Below the pieces are notes generated by a model that searched no databases, had not been told where the DNA came from, and worked only from the letters and a program-made list of their open reading frames with translations. Source: Hyposmocoma kahamanoa (lineage: Eukaryota > Arthropoda > Insecta > Lepidoptera > Cosmopterigidae). Taken from it: a DNA stretch of 64,000 nucleotides. Below, in pieces: positions 22,571 through 32,967 of the stretch; within the stretch, counting starts at the first letter, position 1; each line of letters opens with the position of its first letter. The position numbers and the translations under genes are program-made. The DNA is taken from the NCBI RefSeq assembly GCF_003589595.1, contig NW_020654748.1, positions 6,858,779 to 6,922,778 of the forward strand, in the 5' to 3' direction.

Positions 22571-22574
22571 ATTC

Positions 22575-23380
22575 TATATATATGTCTATTCTATGTGTCT
22601 TTTTCAGGGCTCTATGAGATTAAAAAAGTTGAGTGGAAGTAGTAGAATTAACGGCTCACTCAAAATAAGAGAACAACCTTATAGAGCTAGTAAAAAATAG
22701 AAGGATGTGTGGGGAAAGGTCGACCCTAAAAGAGCAAGACAAAAGTGGTGCATTTGAAAGGATTTATGTGAAGAGATGTGTCAGAGATCGCTTCAGCGAG
22801 AGACGAACATAAGCCTACCTGGCTTAATGATAATTCCTGGAATAATAATTCATACCCACTCAAGCAAGCGTAAACAGAGACAATAAGAATTTTCCAAGCA
22901 TGAGTCATGGGCGGTTCTTCGTAGAAAATAAGCTCGAGCAGGTATATTGTCCATCGTAATATCACGATGTGAATACTTGTTCAGCAAGGTAAAATGGCAT
23001 TCCGTTGATGAAAGACGCTGTAGAAAGGATGTATTAACATAACAGAGGGTAAGAAATCCTTTCAAAGTAGAAGCAGGCCTACATAAGTGCGTCCTTGGAA
23101 AAAAACAGAATATATAATTATAATTTATTATATTATTATACGAATGTTTAAAATAATATTATACGATTATTCTTAGTTGATGTTAACGAAAAGTTTATTA
23201 CAAAAATCAAATTTTTCGTAAAAATTATTTATAATTAAAATCATGTTTGAGGACACAAAGAGCTAACGGCTGTACAAACTGAGCAAGTAGGAGACAAACG
23301 CCTCTTTACCTATTTCAAACTTCGTTCATTTAGGTCATTTAACATAAAATATAACAATAATATAAACAATGCGACGAAGT
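22575..23380. other. Unrecognised AT-rich sequence
   Basis: Two overlapping 70-80-codon minus frames (22726-23065) have no recognisable motifs. Nothing else seen. Confidence 0.4.
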
Positions 23381-23596
23381 GGCAAATTCAAATTCAAAAT
23401 AATCTTTATTGTATAGGTAAGTATTATTACACTTGAAATCGTCACAATAGTTAAATTCTACCGCTCATTCGTAAGGCAGATTCCCCTGAGAAAAATGAGC
23501 AAGAAACTCTAGAGGTTGCTCCTTGTAAATAGTATTTGTACACATTCAACATTTACAATATATTTTTTTTTTGTTTTGAAACATCAGAGATCGAGA

Positions 23597-25156
23597 CTAC
23601 CTCCATGAGCTAAACGGGTTACTACCACGGATTTTTGTCATCCAAGTACGCAGAAATTGTATAATAACATTTAGTTTTTGTTTCACTATAGCGTTAAACC
23701 TCGTGAAAGGCAAATTTTGTATATCAACCGGAATCTGGTTATAGAAGCGTATACATTGCCCCTTAAATGATTTTTTGACTTTGTGAAGACGACTATCAAG
23801 AACAGCTACTTTATTTTTATTTCTCGTATTAATGTTATGTCTGTCACTATTTTTCATAAAGAAATTACTATTCCTTTTAACATAAATGACATTTTCATAA
23901 ATGTACTGTGAGGCTAGTGTTAATTTCCTTAAAATTATCTCTCAAGTATACTTTGGGGCCTAGATTGTAAATTGCCTTAACCGCACGTTTCTGCACAACA
24001 AAGATTCCATTAATATCAGCGGCATTACCCCAAAGCAAAATGCCGTATGTCATTACACTGTGAAAGTAACTGAAGTAAACCAATCTAGCGGTTTGAATGT
24101 CTGAAAGTTTCTGTATTTTTTTAATCGCGTACACTGCAGAGCCCAGCCGTTCTGACAACTTACTTATATGGGGACCCCATAGCAATTTAGCATCTAACGT
24201 TATACCTAGAAATATAACTGTATACATAAGATTCAATTTTTCTTTTCTAACTACAATGTTTGTAACCGTCTCTCTAACATTAGGTAACGTAAATTTCACA
24301 CAATTTGTTTTTTTCTCATTAAGGAGTAGGTTATTAACAGCAAACCAATCAATTACTTTGATATAGCATTGTTCACATCGTCGTAGGAACATTGGTGCCT
24401 TTTAAGTTTAAATAATAAGGAAGTATCACCAGCAAACAATACTATCTCATGTCTTATACCCTCCATGAGGCTAGGAAAGTCATTAATATAAACTAAAAAT
24501 AAAAATGGGCCTAGAATTGAACCTTGAAGGACACGCATGCTAATTGCAGACCCTGATATTCTCGTACCGTTAACATAGACCCTCTGTACCCTACCACGCA
24601 AATACGATTTAAGAAGATGGAGACCATGTCCCGCCACACCATAATGGCGAAGTTTCCTGACCAGTGAATCATGGTGCATACAATCAAAAGCCTTGGAAAG
24701 ATCACAGAATACACCAATAGCTTCATTTGAGAGTCCCCATGCAACAAATATATGATTCATCAACTCGACACCAGCATCAGTTATAGAGCGACCCCGAGTG
24801 AAACCAAATTGTTTAGAAGACATTAAGTTAGTACTATAAGAATGTGCACACATCTGATTTAGAATACTTTTTTCAAATATTTTACTGAGAGTTGGTAGTA
24901 TTGAAAGAGGTTTGAAATTGGTGGGGTCTGAAATACTACCAGATTTGAAAAGTGGAATAACTTTATTTTGCTTCATGAGTTCAAAGGAAAGAGGAGGAAA
25001 GACACCATCAACAACACATTTATTAAAGACACAGGCTAAGTAAGGCGTAATACAATCAACTATAGAACTAATTACTCTGACTGAAAGACCATCAAGATCA
25101 GCAGTATTTTTTATGTTTATAGACTTTAAGGTTTTAACAATGTCGTTTGGAAACAC
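23597..25156 (-). pseudogene. Reverse transcriptase and C-terminal region of the non-LTR element
   Basis: The first frame (25156-24353) shows reverse transcriptase blocks in order: FKPLSILPTLSKIFEK, GFTRGRSITDAGVEL, DLSKAFDCMHHDSLVRKL (catalytic Asp in AFD), VLQGSILGPFLFLVYIND and FAGDTSLLFK. The last block should be F/YADD, so the first catalytic Asp is Gly here, and the usual P-Q-G is L-Q-G. A frameshift near 24360 moves the reading into 24392-23895 (KVIDWFAVNNLLLNEKKT). Another break near 23890 leads to 23857-23597, with HNINTRNKNKVAVLDSRLHK and FYNQIPVDIQNLP. The protein would act in target-primed reverse transcription, but this copy cannot. Confidence 0.85.
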
Positions 25157-25419
25157 ATGACGGAACCTTAAATTAGTGATAATAACTGCATTATTTTCTT
25201 TTAGTAAGAATTCAGCGGGGGCAGGAGATTAATTTATCTACTTAGTAGTCAAAATTGGAATGCCAGTAAAAAAAATTCAAATATTTTAGCAACTTGTTTG
25301 AAATTCTGTTATTAAATCTTAGTTAAAAATCTAAGTTACGAGGTTTGACCCTTCCAGTTTCGCTGTTTATAATATTCCAAGCGTTTTTACTACATTCGCG
25401 CTGCTTTTAATTTTATTAT

Positions 25420-26455
25420 TTATAAACATTGCTTTGGCTGCAACACAGACACGTTTAAACATTTTCGAATATTTCCTAACAAAATCATTAAAACTGTTAC
25501 TAGTTTAGTTCTTTCATCGTAAAGATCATATAGCCTTTGTCTACTTTTGTGAATTCCCACAGTCGCCCAATCACTAAATTTCAATGAATTATAAATAGTT
25601 ATGATTTTGGACTTGAAAAACATTATCACGTTCACTTTTCACTATGTTAAAAACTGAATTATACAATTTATTGGGATCGTTAACGTACGGATTGTCAGTT
25701 AGTTTAAGCATTACGTTATTTCTATAATCTTTAAGTCGACCTAATGGTCGACTTAAATAATTTTATTGGAACACATGTGATATCCTTTTCTGGTATTTTA
25801 TCAACAGTTATATTAAAAGTGGCCAATTGACCGCAGTGATCAGAAGTTAATTTATTTATAATAGATTTATTACTAGGTGCGGCTTTAGTAGGTTGTCAAA
25901 ACAAGTGGCTGTAGTACAAGTTATTCTAGTAGGCACCAAGAAAATATTCACAAGATTATAACATTGGAAAAATGATATGAACCTACTGCTAGCGCTGGAA
26001 TCTTCTAATAAGTTAACATTGAAGTCACCACAAACAGCAATATATTTATTTGGACAATTTAATTTGCCTAAAATCATCTAATCTTTTTTCAAATAGTTCG
26101 TATAATGAATGAGGGGGTCTGTACACGCTTAATAAAAAATAACAAGCCGTTCAAGCTCTATGCAGGACATCTCTATAGTCCGCTCAATAGATAGGCTCAC
26201 AATATCTGTACGTTCTTTAAATTTTAAATTATTTTTAATAAGAGTTAAACAGCCGCCATGAATAACTTTGCCTCTACTGAACGAACTAGCCACCTGGTGA
26301 TTGTTGAAGCTAAACATGAACTGATGTTTAGATAGAAAGTGGTGCGCAGTAATACAAAGAATATCAATATTATTACAGTTAATAAATAATTCTATTTCTA
26401 ACTCTTTGCATTTCTCATGCCTTGAATATTTTGGTGCACCAGGTTTAATATACAA
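25420..26455 (-). pseudogene. Endonuclease region of the non-LTR element, broken
   Basis: 26455-26129 carries the start of an exonuclease/endonuclease/phosphatase fold (ELFINCNNIDILCITAHHF, SFNNHQVASSF, GGCLTLIKNNLKFKER). In this family the E in CITEH is catalytic, and here it reads CITAH, so the residue is Ala. 26077-25856 carries CGDFNVNLLED, the conserved GDFN motif. 25635-25420 is the linker before the reverse transcriptase, with HKSRQRLYDLYDE. Several frame breaks separate them. The perfect palindrome TTAAGTCGACC-TAAT-GGTCGACTTAA at 25731-25756 falls in the linker. Confidence 0.75.
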
Positions 26456-26775
26456 TTCATTTTATTTCTGTGTGTTTTAGGTGGGTTTTTACTGTCATTG
26501 TGTTGAAAGATTATCTCTCCGTTGTCTTATTAATTAATTTAAATAATTATTATTGAATTATTTTCAACAGATTGATTATTGTCAGTAAACTAACCTATGT
26601 CAATGGACTGCTCAATAGAAGCAGCCGGTCTGGTAGCCAACGATTATAATTATTAGTATAAAGTGATAGCAACTCTGCTATCTGTCTCCTAAAATAACTA
26701 GTAAGATAATACCTATCTTTAGTGAAATAAAACTATTTATATTTATTTATTTTATTATGGCATTAGGACTAGTTA

Positions 26776-27191
26776 CGATGAGGCCAGACGAGCGTAATCA
26801 TTTAAGTTGTGAGTGCATTTTTTGAGTCGCTTAATTTACGGTGAATTCGGTTTCGAATACGCCGAATCACGCGCGCATTTACAACCGAACTTCGGTCGCA
26901 CTGTGTGACCTGCTTATGAGGGTGGAGAGAGGGGTGAGGGAAAAATTTATTTGCACGTGGCAGCATTTAGCTTCTTTTTGTTTATCTAATGTCATTTAAG
27001 TTTTCATAGATGCACATAATTTTTAATGAATCCATTACACTATAACAATATAACTCCCGTAAAAACGCTTAAAAGCAACTGAATAAAACACGTTCGTTTG
27101 GCACTCCAAACGAATTTCAGTCGAACATAAACTATGAGATTTCAAAAAACGCCACACACAATTTAGAAAATTACGGTCATCTGACCTCACC
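26776..27191. mobile_element. MITE M, 416 bp, inverted ends, TTA flanks
   Basis: The left end (C)GATGAGGCCAGACGAGCG and the complement of the right end, GGTGAGGTCAGATGACCG, stay paired for about 55 bases through TTGTGAGTG and TTTTTTGAGTCGC. TTA is found at 26773-26775 and 27192-27194. Internal words TCGGTCGCACTGTGTGACCT and AAAAGCAACTGAATAAAA recur in the copies at 43644 and 48087. Confidence 0.7.
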
Positions 27192-27549
27192 TTAAAGGTA
27201 CTAAATAAGCAAGTATATTACTTATATGAGTCGCCTTTTTACTTACAAAATATCGTCTAATAATCTGCTTTACATTTACCAAGAAGCATCTAAAAAGTTT
27301 TATTATAAGGTTATATCTTGAATTGTTTTTGCTACGCGTGGTTATAACTTGCGGGAAGCACACAGCGTTCGTTTTTTGCCGAGTCAGGGACCAAGATTGC
27401 GGCTTCGCCTTCTGTGTAAGTACTTAAATGTGTTTTCTTATTGCTATTTTTATCATCTTGGGAAGTTCAAATAGATGTTTGCTGCTTTACTATATTCGAC
27501 TTTCCTGAGGGTTGAGGTGTTTTATTTTTCACAAATGTATATAAACCTA

Positions 27550-28060
27550 TTTCCAAAATGTGTAGTGTACTGTCGGATCATAACTGGTTGTCTTAAGCCG
27601 ACTTCGGCAAGATTGCTGTATCCACAACTCCGCCAGTCGTCCGGAAAACTGTAATGGCCTCTTGTAGAAGAGCCGAAATCTAGCCATCGACACTCTATGC
27701 ACGATCACTTCACAATGCAACAGAGACTGAGGAGCCGAGAAAGTTTCGTCAAATATGTCGATCCACTTAGCATTGAGCTCGATCAGGTGTGGTGCAACGT
27801 TTGGCGCGAAAAAGTACCATCTACCTTTGTCCCGCCTTCTGAAAGACTTCCTCCTGGACATGAATTGCCATGGTCGATCTGGAAATCTCTAAATTGGTTT
27901 CGGATCCAGGTTGGTCGTAATAAGGTTAGTTGAGATAAGGATTTTCGGATTGGATTCAAACGATGGCTCACCTCACATCGTGCTCTGAGTGCCGCTTGGG
28001 AATGGCGGCTACTAGTGACGCGATCAGCGTATGCCATCGATACGATAAGAAGAAAAAAGA
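27550..28060 (+). pseudogene. 3' fragment of a jockey-like non-LTR retrotransposon
   Basis: The plus-strand frames give RIITGCLKPTSARLLYPQL, then RQSSGKL-stop. The open part at 27697-27933 ends PPGHELPWSIWKSLNWFRIQ VGR. After a slip near 27940 it reads GFSDWIQTMAHLTSCSEC. The motifs PPG--LP---W--LN--R-G-GR and QTM-HL--C--C are typical of the region after the reverse transcriptase domain in jockey-type elements. The copy has at least two frameshifts and a stop and is truncated at its 5' end. The minus-strand frames here are shadows. Confidence 0.65.
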
Positions 28061-28540
28061 GGTATAGTTACTTAAAATAAGAATACTGTGTGCCGTTTCT
28101 GGTAAGGTAATAAAATGTGCTTACAGAACGATTTTATAGCGGCCATATATCTTAAAATACAACATTATTTACTCTGTGAACGACTTCACTAGAAAATATA
28201 CAGTAGACAGTTCGACATTCAGCGCTGCCATAAGTCACATGAAAAATGCAAGCGATTTACAGTATGGGAATAGAATTGACGTACTTCTTTCCATTATTCT
28301 GACAAACTCACGTAGAATTCTAAGGGTTCGTTTTACATCATTCATTGTATACGAAATTTTCAATTCATTTTTTTAGGGTTAGCTCCATTGTTGCAACGAG
28401 AAATTCGTTTTCAAATTCAGAGTTCGAGAATGTATGGACGACATTGGGAGTAAGTTGTAAAATTAGTCACAGTAAAGTATCTCTCCTCAAAAATTTTAAT
28501 TTTGATTTTGGAGAAATGTATTTATACTAATGTACCAAAC
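28061..28540. other. Unrecognised sequence
   Basis: Two short plus frames (28176-28376, 28345-28530) show no motif. Confidence 0.35.
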
Positions 28541-28544
28541 AACT

Positions 28545-28815
28545 ACACCAAATGTCTGAATTCACTCCGAGGCACTACCCGACCCGGAAACACCCGTGTC
28601 AGAACCAATTAAGTTCATTTTCCAAATTTGTCCTACTGGGAATCGAACCTAGGACCTCCTAATTCAGTGCCAACAGTGCAAACTTGTTGCGTCACCGAGG
28701 TCGTCATTTGAGCTTTCAAGCTCCCACATTGCAAACTGTTGGGATACTGAGGTCGTCATTTGAGCTTTCAAGCTCCCAAATTGTAAACCGTTGAGCCACT
28801 GAGGTCATTATTTGA
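28545..28815 (-). mobile_element. SINE-B copy with its 5' head in three tandem copies
   Basis: On the minus strand the head (GACGACCTCGGTGACGCAAC onward) occurs three times, each about 67 bases apart, with the shared word GGGAGCTTGAAAGCTCAAAT between copies. Only the last head leads into the B box GGTTCGATTCCCAGTAGG and the body. Confidence 0.75.
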
Positions 28816-28829
28816 GTATGAGATATATG

Positions 28830-29950
28830 TTTGTGAAATTACTTATGTTATATCGACTTAAGTGACCTAAACTAAATTGACACTTCAAAAGTATTGCGAT
28901 CTCTTTCTATTTATTACAAAGATAACATTTCAATAAACACAACAAACAGTCAAAATTGTAGTAATATTTTTTATAGGTAGATTTATCTAATACAAACTTC
29001 AAACAGGTTGTATTTGTAGTTAAAATCGCCACAAGGCTTCAGGTAAGTATTGAATTTGTGGAGCAAGCAAAAAATCGGTTATAACATAGTATAATAAGAC
29101 AAGTAGTACAACTTTTGCCTGTTCGGCGCGTCAATGCCTACACGTCTCTCGGGGCTTAAGGTTGTCACATTATTATTTCAGTGGCACTTACAGGTTGCAA
29201 ACAAAATTTTAAATTAAGATATTTATCAGAGTAATCTCGCGCTATATTGTAATAACCTTTGTCCTTTGTCCTTTGTCATTTTTATACAATCATCGCGGAT
29301 TGGTATCTCACGTACGTACGATCATGAAATAGAAATTATGTGCGAGTTTGTATAACATAACGAATCATTTACAAATATAAAATATATTAATTTGACACAG
29401 AAAAATATTTTAAATACTTCAAACATTGGGAGTATGCTTTAATTTTATAATAAATGGCGCGTGCGACCCTCGCTGTGCAACTCGAGTGCACCGCGAGATT
29501 ATGCGAACGTGTGCGTCAGAGACAAACAAAAGTGAAAAAATTTAGAGATCAAACATACAAACGTTCCATCTTTATAATACAATTCTATACGATAAATAAT
29601 TTAAGAGAAGAATCTGAAATGGCTTCATTGAATTTCAGATTTCGATGGTTCCATGTAAAGTTCAATAACAAGCAAATTGAGGCTTGCCAAAAAATTTTCA
29701 TTGTTTATTGCGGCTTCGCACGGCTATTACTCCAGTACGTCGTAAAACAAAATAATGCTTTAAAATTCGTCATAAATCTATCAACATGTGCTCAAGAGGC
29801 TATTTCTTAAAGTGTTCCGTAAATTTACGACCTAAACCTGACAAACAGAGTTTTTAACTCTTGTTGTGTACTTTTAAAGAATTATTCGTTTACTGCTAAC
29901 TAGTTACATCGATGTCAAGAATCAATAACAGGTTACCAAAAATTACTTTA
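28830..29950. other. Unrecognised sequence, one 118-codon frame
   Basis: The plus frame at 29454-29810 starts MARATLAVQLECTARL and is open for 118 codons. It matches nothing I know and lacks clear coding bias. A CTTTGTC triplication lies at 29259-29280. Confidence 0.3.
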
Positions 29951-29959
29951 GACTACTCT

Positions 29960-30180
29960 ATTATGTTAGGCTCAAAAACGCTCATTGACCAAAAAGCCGT
30001 CCACAACGCATTGTGGTCTCTTCAAAATATCCATAACACGTTATGGCACTTACAGGAACCGCCAGAACGCGTTGTGACTAACTTACAAAGGCAACAATGC
30101 GAAATTCGCGTCGTAACTCTTATGAAATTTGACCACTACGCGTTATGGTTATTAAGAAAGGCTATGACGCATTCTAAACG
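29960..30180 (+). repeat. Left inverted arm with ACGCGTT palindromes
   Basis: The word TATGTTAGGCTCAAA starts an arm whose reverse complement lies at 30935-31100. Inside are near-palindromes CCACAACGCATTGTGG, CCATAACACGTTATGG, GAACGCGTTGTGA and CCACTACGCGTTATGG. A 90-codon frame across it is a by-product. Confidence 0.65.
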
Positions 30181-30225
30181 TTAGCTCATGGAATCATGAT
30201 ACGACGGACAGGTTGTAACCATATC

Positions 30226-30815
30226 TTCTTAATGTTAACTAATAATCAGGTGATGTTAAGGAAATGAAACAGTAATTTCCATTAGCGTTTCTTTTTTTTT
30301 TTAAATATAGGTTGGTAATGAAGTTATTAAGATGAGTTACCGGAGAAGAAACGGAAAAAATTGTTTTAGGTATTTACTATTATATAACGGTCTTACCAAA
30401 ATATTGTTTAAAGAGTGTGCTAATTCGATACACCTTAGAAGGTACTTCACGCGATCATATAAAATCCTGAAAATAGGCTAAAATAAAAGTCTAAGACGAT
30501 TATTTATGAATAAAACATCCAATTTTATATGGAGATATTTCTCTGTAAATACTACGGAGAACCTGCTGAATTTTAGTTTTCAACTGAAGCCCTGTACTTA
30601 TTAAATTCACATATAGAACATAATCTGAAAATTGCCCAGCGGTTTAACGACACGGCTGCGCCGTCTGTCGCCATCGGGCGCTTGTCAACGTCGGATCTAT
30701 GTCACATTTTCCCGCCTGTTCTTATTTTATTCATATTAATTGTCAGCGCGCGAGTTGCAGGACGCGAAGGGCGGTCCCCCGCACCTCACCTCGTATAATA
30801 TAGGCTCGCCTTAAA
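30226..30815 (+). repeat. Element A, unnamed repeat, uninterrupted copy
   Basis: It aligns with 32968-34024 over its whole length (CAGGTGATGTTAAG, ATTAGCGTTTCT, AACGGTCTTA, GAGAACCTGCT, ATTGCCCAGCGGTTTAACGA, CGCCTGTTCTTATT). It lies between two inverted arms. The GC-rich right part near 30650-30790 stands out. Class unknown. Confidence 0.65.
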
Positions 30816-30934
30816 CACAATTTATCATAAATATATTAATTTAAATAGGGCACTGAAGTTCACACTCGGAAATGACATTCGAGAACAAACACAAATTCGA
30901 CCGATGCATGTTTGCAGTGGTCCCGTTGACAAAT

Positions 30935-31100
30935 AACATAATAACCATAACGCGTAGTGGTCAAAGATCATGATGCCCACACAACAAATTTTGCATCTTT
31001 TGATTTAATCAAAACACGTTCTCGTCATTTTAATGTGTTATGGATATTTTAAAGAGACCACAACGCGTTTTTCGTTCTTTGAGCCTAACATACATATATA
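30935..31100 (-). repeat. Right inverted arm
   Basis: The reverse complement matches 29960-30180: TATGTTAGGCTCAAAGAACG, GGTCTCTTTAAAATATCCAT, TGACCACTACGCGTTATGGT. With the left arm it brackets element A. Confidence 0.65.
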
Positions 31101-31396
31101 CTGTTGTACTCTGAGTGACGTTAAAAAACAAAGCTACTTTTCTAAATAAGTCGTAGTCCAAAAAAAACCTTTGAAATATTTTCTGTAAATGTAACGTGTA
31201 GGAAAAATAAAGAAATGGTTGTTGGAATATTGTTTCTACCAAATAATTTTTCGAATATGTTTTATCTGTGTATGATATTTGAGTACATACTAAGAATTAA
31301 TGTTTATAATGTATGTATTACATACCACAAACTTGTTATTTTCGTGAAATAAGTATATATTATTACATGAGAGGTAATATAATATGCTTCTCTTAT

Positions 31397-31545
31397 TTGA
31401 CGACCTTGGTGGCACAATAGTTTGCACCAAGGGCGCTAGATGAGGAAGTCACGAGTTTGATTCTTCGATTCCCGGTAGGACTATTTTAGGAAATGAACTT
31501 TTCTAAATTGGTTTTGATCATAGTCCTTAGCGTAATAATCCAATC
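31397..31545 (+). mobile_element. SINE-B copy
   Basis: Head GACGACCTTGGTGGCACAAT, then TTTGCACCAAGGGCGCTAGA and a B box duplicated as GTTTGATTCTTCGATTCCCGG. The body keeps AACTTTTCTAAATTGGTT. Confidence 0.65.
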
Positions 31546-31930
31546 CATCACTCGTAAATACTTCATTCCTAAAGCAAAGTAAATTTAAACTCGATATTGA
31601 AATCTGTTTTTATCAAAGCCCTCGTTATTTTACTTTTATTTGTCTTCAATGCCCTCGTTATTTTTTCGTTTTATCAAGTAACACAAATTTTCTTTAAATA
31701 ATCAAATCACTTTATGATTTTCTCTTTATTGAATGCTCATAAAACAGTAGGTACTCGGTACCTCTGGCTCTTACTTACTTAAATTTATTACGGTCGGAAA
31801 AAGGAACCAGAAATAATATTTCTTATATTTGTTGTTTCTTATTAATAAAATATTCGGTATTTATGATTAATTTCAAATAATGCGTTGAAGAATGTTTTAA
31901 GATTCCTTAGCAAATCACCATTCTCCTTCT
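31546..31930. other. Unrecognised AT-rich sequence
   Basis: Nothing recognised. Confidence 0.35.
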
Positions 31931-31935
31931 GTTAC

Positions 31936-32005
31936 ACATTGTCTTAAAAGCAGTTTAAGTTACCACACATAAGTGTGGTAACTTAAACTGCTTTTAAGAC
32001 AATGT
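31936..32005. repeat. 70-bp near-perfect palindrome
   Basis: Arms of 33 bases pair without a mismatch: ACATTGTCTTAAAAGCAGTT on the left, AACTGCTTTTAAGACAATGT on the right. They meet at CCACAC-ATAA-GTGTGG. Confidence 0.9.
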
Positions 32006-32028
32006 TCCGTATCGATAACGATACGGAA
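32005..32028. repeat. Second hairpin with the same ATAA loop
   Basis: TTCCGTATCG-ATAA-CGATACGGAA is perfect over 10 bases per arm and starts where the preceding 70-bp palindrome ends. Confidence 0.9.
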
Positions 32029-32885
32029 CCGCATTAAGTCTGTCCGAAAAAATTTTATGTCCATGATATAACAGCGAAACGCGGTACAACTCAGCTTGGT
32101 ACAAAACTTGTGCCAACCCCTTTAATATCGGCAATGAATCTGCTTTTTGCGTATTTCTGGACGCGTCCGTACGAAACCAGCTCATCGGCGGCATCGATAT
32201 CCGAACGGCCGCGTATATACCTGAATGGTAGCAATAACGCCCGAATGGTAGCGTTGACGACCGAACAACTCTAAAGACGCGAAGGCCACATTAAGCGCAT
32301 TACACGCCGGCCTCGCTTCCGTATGTTTGAAAGAATCATGTCTGCATATTACACCCGCGCATGCCTGAAGCTACCTGTCAGGTAGATGGGACTAAAACTC
32401 TTATGTTTATAGATCTTTATCATGCAAGGGAGACGTCTGCCTTCAGATCTTTTAATCTTTCACTAGGACTATAACAACTACGATTCAATAAACTTGATCT
32501 AACTCAACAGTGTCGTATCCTCGGAAGGGATAATAAGTTCACAAACTGCTATTTTTAAATTACTGTTATAGTTCATATTTAAATGTTGAACATATTTTAA
32601 CAAAGCGAAATCACAACACACCTTCTCTTCACACTCGTCAGTCACTAATTGATGGACCAAAGGTTGCTCATTTCTTGCGGCGGACATGCGCGCAAACCGC
32701 TACATACCAAAGATATGTATATATGTACATATATATAAGTTAAATTAAATCAGTAATGATGCATGATTTTGCAAAAAGAAACAAAATGGGAAATTTTATT
32801 TTCAAGCTTATTATTCAAATTTATGACATCTTAACAAAGAAAGTAATAGTTTCTTTCACTTAAGTTTGATTAACTTTCAAAAACT
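32029..32885. other. Unrecognised; left part unusually GC-rich
   Basis: 32030-32300 is richer in G and C than its surroundings and holds GAATGGTAGC twice (32224, 32244). The minus frames 31994-32194 and 32499-32687 show no motif. I cannot tell if this is gene-derived or part of a mobile unit with the adjacent palindromes. Confidence 0.35.
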
Positions 32886-32888
32886 TAA

Positions 32889-32957
32889 TTTTATTTTCAT
32901 ATATATATATTATATATGAAAATAAAATTTTCATATATATATATATATATATATATT
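32889..32957. repeat. TA-rich palindrome and (AT)n run
   Basis: ATTTTATTTTCATATA pairs with TATATGAAAATAAAAT, followed by an uninterrupted AT run at 32935-32956 just before element B. Confidence 0.75.
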
Positions 32958-32967
32958 TAATGTACGG

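Larger units (their letters stand above)
23385..26550 (-). mobile_element. Non-LTR retrotransposon, nearly complete second ORF, inactivated
   Basis: The element runs right to left: endonuclease (26455-25856), linker, reverse transcriptase (25156-24353), C-terminal part (24392-23597) and a 3' UTR that ends with AATAAAGATTATTTTGAATT repeats at 23385-23415. No clear ORF1 remains, though up to 200 bases right of 26550 could belong to it. The coding frame is broken at least four times. A 5'-truncated copy of the same family with the same terminal words is at 33396-33817. The layout (APE-type endonuclease before RT, no LTRs) fits the jockey/CR1 group. I cannot fix the clade. Confidence 0.85.

Noticed and set aside
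24097..24366. 89-codon plus-strand gene
   Set aside because: It is antisense to the reverse transcriptase C-terminal region.
27697..27933. Host gene on the plus strand
   Set aside because: Reading across neighbouring frames shows it belongs to a jockey-like retrotransposon tail.
29454..29810. 118-codon gene on the plus strand
   Set aside because: It shows no motif, signal or clear coding composition, and it lies among repeats.
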